A program made the translations under genes and the position numbers. From the NCBI GenBank assembly GCA_030425485.1, contig JAUIAM010000020.1, positions 1-64,000 of the forward strand: a stretch of DNA of 64,000 nt, read 5' to 3'. The notes beneath the pieces are model-generated. The model did not search any database and was not told where the DNA came from. It saw only the letters and a program-made list of their open reading frames with translations. This DNA is from Verrucomicrobiia bacterium (lineage in GTDB: Bacteria; Verrucomicrobiota; Verrucomicrobiia; Opitutales; Cerasicoccaceae). Each line of letters begins with the position of its first letter. The first letter of the stretch is position 1. Shown here in pieces: positions 42,760-50,872 of the stretch.

Positions 42760-43175
42760 GCAAGCAACTGGAAGAAGGCTCTACCCTTTCACTGGATTTC
42801 ACCAAGTTGGCCAAAGTCGCCGCCTGCGGTGAAGACTTGATCCCCGCTGTCGCACAGGACGCCGACACGGGCGAAGTCCTCATCCTCGGCTATGCCAACG
42901 CCCTCGCGCTGGAGACCGCGCGCAAGGAAGGCATGGCAACCTTTTGGAGCAGTTCGCGCAACGAGCTGTGGATCAAAGGCAAGACCTCGGGTGATTTCCT
43001 CAAAATCGTGGAGATCCGCATCAACTGCGAGCAGAACTCCCTGCTCTATCTGGTCAAGCCGCAGGGCAAGGGTGCCTGCCACACCAAGGACAGCACCCAA
43101 ACCGCTCGCAGCGGGTGCTACTACCGCAGATTGGAGGCGGATGGCTCGCTGAGCTTCGTCGAGGGCAAGGCATAA
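42756..43175 (+). CDS. hisI: Phosphoribosyl-AMP cyclohydrolase
   Basis: Opens the adenine ring of PR-AMP in histidine synthesis (third step). 139 residues with no HisE fusion. FWSSSRNELWIKGKTSGD and ACHT are characteristic, and the three zinc cysteines are present (Cys91, Cys108, Cys121). The usual metal-binding DCDxD is NCEQN (residues 90-94), so the Mg2+ ligands differ from the classic enzyme. I believe related HisI proteins with a similar NCE motif exist, but cannot confirm it here. Confidence 0.88.
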   Translation: MSKQLEEGSTLSLDFTKLAKVAACGEDLIPAVAQDADTGEVLILGYANALALETARKEGMATFWSSSRNELWIKGKTSGDFLKIVEIRINCEQNSLLYLVKPQGKGACHTKDSTQTARSGCYYRRLEADGSLSFVEGKA

Positions 43176-43200
43176 GGCGTTAACCAGAACAGACGAGCGC

Positions 43201-44661
43201 ATGGCCACGATCAGTCAAACGGCAAAAAAAACGTCCGACGGCTCGCGTGGCGCCGGCTGCTTTCTCATCCTTTTCGGCGGCTTTTTTGCCGCGATGGGTG
43301 GCTTCGGCCTCTACTCCATTCTCAATGGCACCGCCACGGGAGAGACGGGCGTCGGCGGCATGCTTATCGCCGGCGTGTTCATGCTCATCGGGCTGGGCAT
43401 TGTCTTTGGTGGCTTCTATGCCCTCACCAGCGCCGGACGCACCTCAAAGCTGGCCCGGCAGTATCCCGGCCAACCCTGGATGCACCGCAAGAACTGGGCC
43501 AGTGGACGCATAAAGGACAGCAACCTCGGCACGGCCATTGCCATCTCCATCTTTGCCCTGATCTGGAACGGCATCTCGTGGACAGCCGTCATCGGCCTCA
43601 TCAGCGAGGGAACGCTGGAAAAAGAACCCGCCGCCTACTTCGTCTTTTTGTTCCCGCTCATCGGGCTGGGCATAATTTGGGGTGCGGTCTACCAGATCAT
43701 TCGCTATCGCAAGTTTGGCTCCTCCGTGTTTGAGCTGGCGGAGATACCGGGCGTCATTGGCGGAAACCTCGGCGGTCTCGTCCTGACCAAAGTCAACCTG
43801 CAACCCGCCTCTGGCTTTCACCTTACCCTGCGCTGTATCCACAAGTGGACCACCGGAAGCGGTAAGAACAGCTCGACCCACCGCGAAACACTCTGGGAGA
43901 GCGAACAGGTGCTAAAGGAGGAGGCCATGCCGGAGGACACCACCCGTAGCGCCCTGCCCGTGCTCTTCTTTATCCCCTACACCTGCCGTGAAACCGAGCG
44001 CATCAGCAGCCGGGCAGAAATCTACTGGGAGCTGGAGGCCAAGGCCGACCTGCCCGGAGCTGACTACAAGGCCACCTTTATCGTACCCGTTTTTAAAACC
44101 GAGGCCAGCAATCCCGACGCCACCGCAGAGAGCAGCCAGGCCAAGCTCGACAACACCGAAAACGCGCCCCTGCCCGCGCTTTCTGAAATAAAAGGCCTGA
44201 ACGTGCGCGGGGACTTCTCCGGCGGCGAGCTGCTTGAGTTCCGCTCCGGGCGCAACTTCCTCTTTCTCCTCATTCCGGTCATGATCGGGAGCGGCTTTAC
44301 CGTGGGCGGCGTCTTCATGTTCACCGCCGGAGACATGCCCTTCATCTTTCCCCTCGCCTTTGCCGGCATCGGCTCGATCGTCACCCTCGCCTGCCTCGCC
44401 TCCCTCTTTACCGCCACCCGCATCCTGCTCTTCAAGGACCGCATCGAGGTCCACAAGCGCACCCTTGGGCGGAGCAAAACCCAAGTCGCACGCCGCGATC
44501 AGATCGAGCGCATCGACGCCAAGCAGGGCATGTCATCGGGCAACGTCGTTTTCTACAACATCGAGATTTACACCCAGGCGGGCGAACGCATTGACGCCCC
44601 AACCCTCATCAAGGGCCGCCGCCACGCCGACGCCCTCATCGCCTATCTTCAAAAATCATGA
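43201..44661 (+). CDS. Membrane protein of unknown function (486 aa)
   Basis: Four N-terminal membrane segments (about residues 20-45, 50-72, 105-130 and 140-165), a soluble middle of about 180-315, two more membrane segments (about 355-380 and 385-405), and a C-terminal PH-like beta domain (ILLFKDRIEVHKRTLGRSKT). It resembles DUF3592-type proteins but is not assigned. It overlaps the DUF5069 gene by ATGA, so the two are probably co-translated. Confidence 0.7.
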   Translation: MATISQTAKKTSDGSRGAGCFLILFGGFFAAMGGFGLYSILNGTATGETGVGGMLIAGVFMLIGLGIVFGGFYALTSAGRTSKLARQYPGQPWMHRKNWASGRIKDSNLGTAIAISIFALIWNGISWTAVIGLISEGTLEKEPAAYFVFLFPLIGLGIIWGAVYQIIRYRKFGSSVFELAEIPGVIGGNLGGLVLTKVNLQPASGFHLTLRCIHKWTTGSGKNSSTHRETLWESEQVLKEEAMPEDTTRSALPVLFFIPYTCRETERISSRAEIYWELEAKADLPGADYKATFIVPVFKTEASNPDATAESSQAKLDNTENAPLPALSEIKGLNVRGDFSGGELLEFRSGRNFLFLLIPVMIGSGFTVGGVFMFTAGDMPFIFPLAFAGIGSIVTLACLASLFTATRILLFKDRIEVHKRTLGRSKTQVARRDQIERIDAKQGMSSGNVVFYNIEIYTQAGERIDAPTLIKGRRHADALIAYLQKS

Positions 44662-45074
44662 GCCAAGTCCCCATCCCACCCACCGTTGAAACCAAAGGCA
44701 TGCTCTACTTTGCCCGCATGCTGGATAAAATCCGCAAGCACGCCAGCGGCGAGCTACGCGAGGACTTCACCCCGCGCCTGGGCCAGGGCTTTGACGGCAT
44801 GTGCACGGCCTACCTCCACGTCGCCTACCCCGCCCTCGTTGAGCGTACCCTCGCCGGCGGCAGCGACGAAGAGATTCTCGACTGGTGCATTGAACAAGGG
44901 CGCGGCACCCCACTGAACGCAGTCGAGCTCCTCGTCTGGAACACCTGCCTGACCAATGCCGGCATCCGCGATTTCGCCAGCGAGCCACTCGCCCACTACA
45001 AGGCCGAAGCCGGCCTGGCCGACCGCGACGACATCGACACCATTTTCGCTTTCATGGCCATCGACGAGCGGTGA
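44658..45074 (+). CDS. DUF5069 domain protein
   Basis: 138-residue soluble protein, typical of Verrucomicrobia and Planctomycetes. The N-terminal FARMLDKIRKHASGELREDF, then LGQGFDGMCTAYLHVAY and the Trp-rich DWCIEQGRGTPLNAVELLVWN, match the family. Function unknown. It ends the run of plus-strand genes before a repeat-rich gap. Confidence 0.8.
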   Translation: MSQVPIPPTVETKGMLYFARMLDKIRKHASGELREDFTPRLGQGFDGMCTAYLHVAYPALVERTLAGGSDEEILDWCIEQGRGTPLNAVELLVWNTCLTNAGIRDFASEPLAHYKAEAGLADRDDIDTIFAFMAIDER

Positions 45075-45093
45075 GCCACCGCTGGCAATGGCA

Positions 45094-45265
45094 GGGCATA
45101 GCCCTGCACCCGTGATGCTCTGCATCACCCTTTTTATGTCGGCTGGCTGGTACGAATTGGACAAACCAAAGCCACCTGAAAGCCTTTAGTTCTTTAGTGC
45201 AAATTTGGGGCATAGCCCTGCACCCGTGACGCTCACGCATCACGCTATTTGTGTCGGCTGGATAG
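45094..45265. repeat. Two copies of a ~57-base intergenic repeat
   Basis: The gap between DUF5069 and fumC (45075-45425) holds no gene. Copy A starts at 45094 and copy B at 45207; both share GGGCATAGCCCTGCACCCGTGA, a variable palindromic part (GATGCTC..GCATCAC) and a closing TGTCGGCTGG. Each copy has internal dyad symmetry, as in REP-like elements. Confidence 0.6.
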
Positions 45266-45344
45266 CGGGGTTGAACAGACCTGTTGCTCTTGCGCCTCTG
45301 CGGTTTAAACAGCGCCTTCACATCAAAAGCTGTAGCAGTCCCAA

Positions 45345-45381
45345 ACAAAAAGGCTGCTCCGGTCGGTCCGGAACAGCCTTT
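45345..45381 (-). terminator. Rho-independent terminator of fumC
   Basis: AAAGGCTG(C/T)TCCGG and its complement form a long stem with one mismatch around a 4-base loop, followed on the minus strand by a TTTTT run. It lies about 45 bases past the fumC stop. Confidence 0.85.
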
Positions 45382-45425
45382 GAAATATTCGCCATCGCAC
45401 GCCGCTTCGTGCGGGGTGCTGGTGG

Positions 45426-46811
45426 TTAAGCCTTGGGGTAGATCATGTTTTTCGGGTCGAGGGCCTTCTCCATGGTCGCTTCGTCCATCAGGCCTTCTTC
45501 GAGCAGGACCTCCTTCAAGGTCTTGTTTTCGGCGTGGGCCTTCTTGGCCACCTTGGCGGCGTTGTCGTAGCCGATGTAGGGATTGAGCGCGGTGACGAGC
45601 ATCAGGGAGCGCTCGACCAGTTCGCGGCAACGGGCCTCGTTGGCCTCGATACCCTTTACGCAACGATCGGCAAAGGTGACGGCGGCGTTGCTCAAGGCTT
45701 CGACGGAATCGTGCAGCGCGTAGGCAATGGTCGGGATGGTCACGTTCAGCTCGAAGTGACCGTCGCGGCCACAGATGGCCACCATGTTGCCCATACCGAT
45801 GACGTAGTTGCTGACCTGCACCATCATCTCGCTCATGACGGGGTTGACCTTACCCGGCATGATGGAAGAGCCCGGCTGGGTCGGCGGCAGGTTGATCTCG
45901 CCCAGGCCGCTGCGGGGGCCACTGCCGAGCAGGCGAATGTCGTTGGCTACCTTGGCAAAGCTGGAGGCGATGGTGACGAGCAGGCCGGCAACTTCGACCG
46001 CGTCGTCGCGTCCACCCTGAGCTTCAAAGTGGTTGTCTGCCTCGCGGAAACCGATGCCCGTCTTGTCGCGGAGCACTTCACAGACCTTACCCGGAAATTC
46101 CGGGTGGCAGTTGATGCCCGTGCCCACGGCTGTACCGCCGATGGCCAGCTCTTCGAGGCGGTCGACTGCCTCTTCGGCGCGAACAACTGACTTCTGGAGT
46201 TGCGCGGCGTAGCCGGAAAACTCCTGCCCGAGGGACAGTGGCGTGGCGTCCATCAGGTGCGTACGACCAATCTTGATGATGTCCTGAAAGGCTTCGGCCT
46301 TGGCATGAAGCTCGTCGTGTAGGTACTTGAGCGCGGGGACGAGCTTTTCCTTAATCGCCACGGCCACGCTGACGTGCAGCACGGTCGGCACGATGTCATT
46401 GGAAGACTGGCCCATGTTGACGTCGTCGTTGGGATGGATCGGGTCTTTGGAGCCGATCGGCTTGTCTACGTACTGGCACACGCGGTTCGAAACGACCTCG
46501 TTCAGGTTCATGTTCGAAGAGGTACCACTGCCCGTCTGAAAAATATCCACCGGGAAGTGCTCCGAAAGCTTCCCGTCAACGACCTCCTGACAAGCCCGCT
46601 TGATAAGCTCCGCTTTTTCAGCGGAAAGGCGACCGAGCTTTTCGTTCGCGTCGGCACACGCCCACTTCACCAGCCCCAGACCGCGGATAAAGCCTTCCGG
46701 CATGCGGTGGCCGCTGATGGGAAAATTCATCACTGCGCGCTGGGTTGACGCGCCGTAGAGGGCCGTTTCCGGCACCTCCATCTGGCCCATGGAGTCTTTT
46801 TCAATTCTCAT
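45426..46811 (-). CDS. fumC: Class II fumarate hydratase
   Basis: Converts fumarate to L-malate in the TCA cycle. 461 residues, the usual length. Superfamily motifs are intact: QTGSGTSSNMNLNEV, VNMGQSSND, AVGTGINCHP and the signature GSSIMPGKVNPVMSEM. Class II enzymes need no iron-sulphur cluster. Aspartate ammonia-lyase is the close alternative, but SSND in place of STND and overall sequence favour fumarase. Monocistronic, with its own terminator. Confidence 0.93.
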   Translation of the reverse strand: MRIEKDSMGQMEVPETALYGASTQRAVMNFPISGHRMPEGFIRGLGLVKWACADANEKLGRLSAEKAELIKRACQEVVDGKLSEHFPVDIFQTGSGTSSNMNLNEVVSNRVCQYVDKPIGSKDPIHPNDDVNMGQSSNDIVPTVLHVSVAVAIKEKLVPALKYLHDELHAKAEAFQDIIKIGRTHLMDATPLSLGQEFSGYAAQLQKSVVRAEEAVDRLEELAIGGTAVGTGINCHPEFPGKVCEVLRDKTGIGFREADNHFEAQGGRDDAVEVAGLLVTIASSFAKVANDIRLLGSGPRSGLGEINLPPTQPGSSIMPGKVNPVMSEMMVQVSNYVIGMGNMVAICGRDGHFELNVTIPTIAYALHDSVEALSNAAVTFADRCVKGIEANEARCRELVERSLMLVTALNPYIGYDNAAKVAKKAHAENKTLKEVLLEEGLMDEATMEKALDPKNMIYPKA

Positions 46812-47034
46812 AAGAAGCCGTAATCTAAGACAGGCTTATGGCTCACTTTCAATCAAAAGCGTATGCCCGTCTAAGTATTAGCACACTTGCAGCCAGTCAT
46901 TAGCCAACAACACCTCTCCCAGAATGCAGTAGCAATGACTAAAGACAGTGTAATCCCGTCCGATGAGGTTTCAGTGATTGCATTTAACCTGCAATTAACC
47001 TATGTAATAAAATTGTTAAACGCCTAACGCCACT

Positions 47035-47982
47035 ATGGAAAGTAAGCTCCCCGCCTGCACGCCGCAAATCATCTTCAACATCGAGGAAGAGGTGCGCCTG
47101 AACCGCGAGGTCGCCAAGGCCAAGGGCAGCATCCAGAAAATGAAGCAGGAGCTGCTGGAGCTCAAGGCGTCCTACACCCTGAAGGAGCGCGTGGGCCTGT
47201 CTGCCGAAAGCCTCCAGCAAAAGCATACCCGCGAGCGGGAGCTGGAGCAAACCATCGAGCGAAAGATCAGCTCCATCCGCGAGCGGGCCGAGCAGTGGAA
47301 GCAAATTCAGCAGCAGACCGAACGCCTGTTGGAAAAATTCCTCAGCGACAGCGACACGCAGTTCAAGCTCAGCGCCAAGCTCAAGGTCTTCTTTCGCGAC
47401 TTGCGCAAGCGCCTCGGGGAGTTTCACCACGACATCATCGAGTACCGCAAATCACTCGGGCAGGCCCGCGCCGCCATGTGCGCCCAGTACGATCGCCAGA
47501 CCAAGCTTTTCCACCATAATGCGCTGCAACGCTTTGAGGAAGCCGCCATTCGCGGCAACCAGGTGGACGAAGCGATCAAGCTCTTTAACCGCATGGCAGA
47601 TGGCTATGCCGACCAGGTGCACCAGACTTTTCTCGAAGATGTAGCCCTGCCCCGCTTGACCAAGCTCTACGCCAAGCAAAACGTCTACACCATCCGCCAG
47701 CAGGAGATTGCCAAAGCCCATCAGCAGATCGACCAGATCATTGATAAGCTGGAGCAGCTCTACCAGGAAGAAGTCCCCATCCTCGACCAGCAGATCCAGG
47801 CAGCCGACACCGAGCACGACGAGATCACCACGCGCTACGTCGAACGCTACTGGGAACGCCTGCGCGAGTGCATCTGGGCCGACCTTCAGCGCGGCATCAG
47901 CCACATGCCCGGCAAGGGCCAGGGTAAGCTCAAGCTAAAGCCTCGCCCCGCGCAACGCGACGTCGAGCAGGCTACGGCGTAG
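47035..47982 (+). CDS. Coiled-coil protein of unknown function
   Basis: 315-residue soluble protein, mostly helical. Long heptad stretches at about 15-95 (LELKASYTLKERVG, RERELEQTIERKISSIRERA) and about 225-275 (AHQQIDQIIDKLEQLYQEEV), basic at both ends. No signal peptide and no catalytic motif. It converges on the HtrA-like gene and overlaps its end by 11 bases. Function unknown. Confidence 0.7.
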   Translation: MESKLPACTPQIIFNIEEEVRLNREVAKAKGSIQKMKQELLELKASYTLKERVGLSAESLQQKHTRERELEQTIERKISSIRERAEQWKQIQQQTERLLEKFLSDSDTQFKLSAKLKVFFRDLRKRLGEFHHDIIEYRKSLGQARAAMCAQYDRQTKLFHHNALQRFEEAAIRGNQVDEAIKLFNRMADGYADQVHQTFLEDVALPRLTKLYAKQNVYTIRQQEIAKAHQQIDQIIDKLEQLYQEEVPILDQQIQAADTEHDEITTRYVERYWERLRECIWADLQRGISHMPGKGQGKLKLKPRPAQRDVEQATA

Positions 47983-49162
47983 GCTGAACCTTGACCGCAG
48001 CTTCGCCCGTCTCATCTGCATCGGCGGGTTTGGCATCGCCCTTGGCCAGTTGCTCAGGAGTCTTAGTCGCAGCCTCATCCGTCGTTACTGAGGCGGGCGG
48101 AAAACTTTTCGCTTCTTCATCGGCAGGCGTCATCGCCTGCGCAGTAGAAGCAGCGGGCGCCTCATTGACGGAAACTTCCTCCGGGCCGGGGACGCTGGGC
48201 CCTACGGGCGGCATGGCCGTGGGCGGTGCTTCGCGGGCACCGGGCTTCAGGCTGAGCTCGACTTCCTCCTCGCCGCGCCGGATCAACACAGTGACGAACT
48301 CACCCGGGCGCTGATAGAAGGTCGCAATGCGCAGGTCGGCGTCGGTTTTGACCGGAAAGTCGCCCAGCTTGAGAATGATGTCACCGACCTGGACCCCGCC
48401 CTTGGCCGCCGGACCGTTTTCGATCAGGTCTTCCACCTCGACCCAAGGGCCATCGTTGAGGTTGGACTTCTGCCGCGTCTGAAAGCCGAAGTAGGCGTAG
48501 GTGACTTTGCCGGAAAAGAGGATGTCGTCGCGGATGCGCTGGATGGCACGCGCCGGGAGGATAAAGGATGACCCCAGCTCTGGCAGGGAAACGATAATCA
48601 TGCCCACGAGCGAGCCGTTGATGTCAAAGACGGGGGCACCGCCTTCGCCGCCCGTTGAGGGGATGTCCGAACGCAGGTAAATCGTGGGCAACACGCGGTC
48701 GCCGTAGTTGGTGTTCCAGCCCGTGACGAGCCCAAGCGACGGGCCGGGGTCTTGCCCCATCTCACAGGACAAGCCAACCAGAAACGAGCCCACGGGCGGT
48801 GTCTCGGGCGAGTCCGTAAAGCGCAGGAAGTGAAAATCCGACGGCAGGGCAAAGACCTTGATGATGGAGACATTCGTCAGCGGATCACTGCCCACATGCT
48901 CGGCGGTATAGGCAATCCCCTTGCTCTCGACCCAGATACGGTCAGCGCCGTAGGTCACATTCGTGTTGGTGAGGATGTGGCCTTCTTTGCTAATGTAGAA
49001 ACCAGTACCGATGAACAGTACGGTTTTGCCGTCCTCGGACTTATTTTCAAAGGCCGCATAGACCTTGACCACCGCTTTTTCGTTGCTGCGGTAGATGTCA
49101 ATGACGCGCTTTTGCAGCTCGCCGGGGCCGTTGTCGGCGCTCAGGCCGTGCGCACTAAGCAA
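47972..49162 (-). CDS. HtrA-like serine protease fold with PDZ domain, catalytic triad lost; N-terminus interrupted at a homopolymer
   Basis: 396 residues as read from a TTG at 49162. A trypsin-like fold (about 30-215) is followed by a PDZ domain (about 215-305) and a Pro/Ala-rich tail. The family motifs are altered at every catalytic site: LTNTNV (Asn68 for His), GSDPLTNVSIIKV (Asn97 for Asp) and GGEGGAP (Gly174 for Ser), so it is probably not a protease. The true start is probably the GTG at 49212, which opens MNPCLLFSRSLLSLVFF, a signal peptide in another frame. It reaches the body frame only if the 9-T run (49161-49169 on the minus strand) has one extra base. It follows a sigma / anti-sigma pair, suggesting a periplasmic stress-sensing role. 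Confidence 0.8.
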   Translation of the reverse strand: MLSAHGLSADNGPGELQKRVIDIYRSNEKAVVKVYAAFENKSEDGKTVLFIGTGFYISKEGHILTNTNVTYGADRIWVESKGIAYTAEHVGSDPLTNVSIIKVFALPSDFHFLRFTDSPETPPVGSFLVGLSCEMGQDPGPSLGLVTGWNTNYGDRVLPTIYLRSDIPSTGGEGGAPVFDINGSLVGMIIVSLPELGSSFILPARAIQRIRDDILFSGKVTYAYFGFQTRQKSNLNDGPWVEVEDLIENGPAAKGGVQVGDIILKLGDFPVKTDADLRIATFYQRPGEFVTVLIRRGEEEVELSLKPGAREAPPTAMPPVGPSVPGPEEVSVNEAPAASTAQAMTPADEEAKSFPPASVTTDEAATKTPEQLAKGDAKPADADETGEAAVKVQPTP

Positions 49163-49215
49163 AAAAAAACCAGAGACAACAGGCTCCGGGAAAAGAGGAG
49201 GCAGGGGTTCACAGA

Positions 49216-49773
49216 TTAGTAGATGCTGGTGCCGACAGGGGTACCGGACACGGCGGAGTTAGTGTACATGGAGCCGTCCACATAGCGGACATGCTGGCTG
49301 GTGTTGGCAGGCATCGGGCGCGTGGCTGCGACCAGGGTAACATTGCTCCCCTGGGTGGACTGGTTCTCAAACTGTCCGACGACAAAGGTGGTTTCGTGTC
49401 CGCTCTGGGGGGCGAAGTCCTCCGCCATGCCCGCCATGGGAACGGAAGGCGTGGCGCTGACCGGAGTGGCAAAAGCGTACTCCGTCACGACCGTGCTATC
49501 CCCCTGAAAGAAGCTGGGGGAATGGTCGAGGGCCATAGCAACCACGAAGGTGGCCGCAGCAGTCAAGGGCAGAGCCGGTATGAGGCGGCTGCCAAAGCTC
49601 TTGAGGAAACGTACTGGCCACGGTGCAGGCTTGGCCAGCACTTGCCAGGATTTCTGGTGGAGTTCGCGGTCAAAGCGCTCCCAGAATGCCTGATCGGGCT
49701 TTTCTGAGCGCTTGAGTTCGAGTAAATTCTCAACGGTCACGCGGGGGCGTGGTGTGGATTCCTTTTCCGGCAT
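49216..49773 (-). CDS. Probable anti-sigma factor, single-pass membrane protein
   Basis: 185 residues. A charged cytosolic N-terminus (about 1-55) is followed by one membrane helix (about 63-83, LIPALPLTAAATFVVAMAL) and a Ser/Thr/Gly-rich periplasmic part. No recognised zinc motif of the ZAS family. It starts 17 bases after the ECF sigma gene, the usual place for a cognate anti-sigma factor, and that call rests on position and topology only. It ends 3 bases before the GTG start of the HtrA-like gene. Confidence 0.6.
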   Translation of the reverse strand: MPEKESTPRPRVTVENLLELKRSEKPDQAFWERFDRELHQKSWQVLAKPAPWPVRFLKSFGSRLIPALPLTAAATFVVAMALDHSPSFFQGDSTVVTEYAFATPVSATPSVPMAGMAEDFAPQSGHETTFVVGQFENQSTQGSNVTLVAATRPMPANTSQHVRYVDGSMYTNSAVSGTPVGTSIY

Positions 49774-49790
49774 GATATGTCTGTTAGCAA

Positions 49791-50426
49791 CTACTGTTCC
49801 AGATATTCACGTAAAGTATTTTGAAGCTGCTGCTTGGCGTAGTGAAGTCGGGAGCGGACGGTTCCTTCCGAGGTCTTGGTGATCTCGGCAATCTCCTGAT
49901 GGCTCAACCCCTCAATTTCAAAAAGCACAACAACAGTCCTATGTTTAAGAGACAACTTTTGCAGCGCCTCGTTCAATTTTTCCTGTAATTCGCGCATCAG
50001 GGCGGGCTTATCCGTCTGGGTCTTGGCCGCCAAATGCTCCAAAATGTCCGAGCTGTGCACCTCCTCGTTGATGTTCTCGAGGTTGATGAAGCGCTTCATG
50101 CGCATCTTTTTCAGGTGCGTGAGCGTGTTGTTGACTGCGATGCGGTACAGCCAGGTAAAGAAGGAGGACTTACCCCGAAAGAGGTTGATGGAGCGAAAGG
50201 CCTTGATGAAAGCTTCCTGAGTCAGGTCGTTGGCGTCTTCCCGGTTCCCGGTGAGGTTATAAATCACCCCGTAGAGGCGTTCCCGGTACTTCACGACCAG
50301 CTTGTCGTAGGCCCGCACATCGCCGCTCTGCACCTGCTTGACGATGACCATATCGGCATCCGCCTCTGCTGAACGAATCGTAGCAGAGGGAGCTAATGTC
50401 TGCGATATGGCATTAGTTTCAGGCAT
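49791..50426 (-). CDS. ECF subfamily RNA polymerase sigma factor (RpoE-like)
   Basis: 211 residues with region 2 (YDKLVVKYRERLYGVIYNLT, DANDLTQEAFIKAFRSI, FFTWLYRIAVNNTLTHLKK) and region 4 (LSLKHRTVVVLFEIEGLSHQ, EIAEITKTSEGTVRSRLHYA). A GGAGAAG ribosome-binding site precedes the ATG at 50426. It heads an operon with a probable anti-sigma protein and an inactive HtrA-like protein, an arrangement like sigmaE-RseA-MucD envelope-stress systems. I found no clear ECF -35 site of the GGAAC type upstream. Confidence 0.92.
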   Translation of the reverse strand: MPETNAISQTLAPSATIRSAEADADMVIVKQVQSGDVRAYDKLVVKYRERLYGVIYNLTGNREDANDLTQEAFIKAFRSINLFRGKSSFFTWLYRIAVNNTLTHLKKMRMKRFINLENINEEVHSSDILEHLAAKTQTDKPALMRELQEKLNEALQKLSLKHRTVVVLFEIEGLSHQEIAEITKTSEGTVRSRLHYAKQQLQNTLREYLEQ

Positions 50427-50510
50427 TTAAGTCTTCTCCAGTCTAGGCGTGACAGCCCATTTGGCAAGCGTAAGCTACAGGCAAGATCGGACGGATTTCG
50501 CCCCGATTTA

Positions 50511-50714
50511 ATGATGACCGAGAAAGAGCGACAGAGCTGGCTGGAGGAAACAGCAGAGCGCAAGGCCGACTTTGAGGACATGGCCCGCAAAGCCCCACCC
50601 CGCCCACCGATGACGCCACAGGAGTATATAACCTTTCTGACCAACTACCACCGCGCATTTGGCCACATGATGAAACCTCGTCCCCCAATCCAGGGAACCA
50701 AGTTTCTGCTCTAG
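50511..50714 (+). CDS. Small conserved-looking protein of unknown function (66-67 aa)
   Basis: Starts at ATG 50511 or 50514 and ends at 50714, divergent from the sigma gene by 84 bases. The sequence is charged and Pro-rich (ARKAPPRPPMTPQEYITFL) without a membrane segment. The frame does not clash with other genes and lies in a sensible position, so it is probably real, but no family is recognised. Confidence 0.5.
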   Translation: MMTEKERQSWLEETAERKADFEDMARKAPPRPPMTPQEYITFLTNYHRAFGHMMKPRPPIQGTKFLL

Positions 50715-50720
50715 GTGTCC

Positions 50721-50845
50721 TGTTAGCTTAGTTCTTGTCTAAGCGATTTCACCGCAGAGACGTAAAGGCGCAGAGCTACTCGGCCACCCCATAGGCATTT
50801 TGTGTCTTTTGTGCCTAGCTGTATTTTATAATGAATTTGGCTAGC
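50721..50845. repeat. Dispersed intergenic repeat, copy 2
   Basis: Carries TTAGCTTAGTTCTTGTCTAA, the CACCGCAGAGACG block, a TTTTGTGTCTTTTGTGCC block and ATGAATTTGGCTAG in the same order as the reverse complement of 1-152. The two copies differ at scattered positions. No gene lies here. Confidence 0.6.
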
Positions 50846-50872
50846 TGCACCCCAGGTCGTTGGGCGTCCCCC

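Noticed and set aside
45052-45663. 203-codon minus-strand frame spanning the repeat region and fumC end
   Set aside because: Overlaps fumC in another frame and runs through repeats; translation shows no sensible composition.
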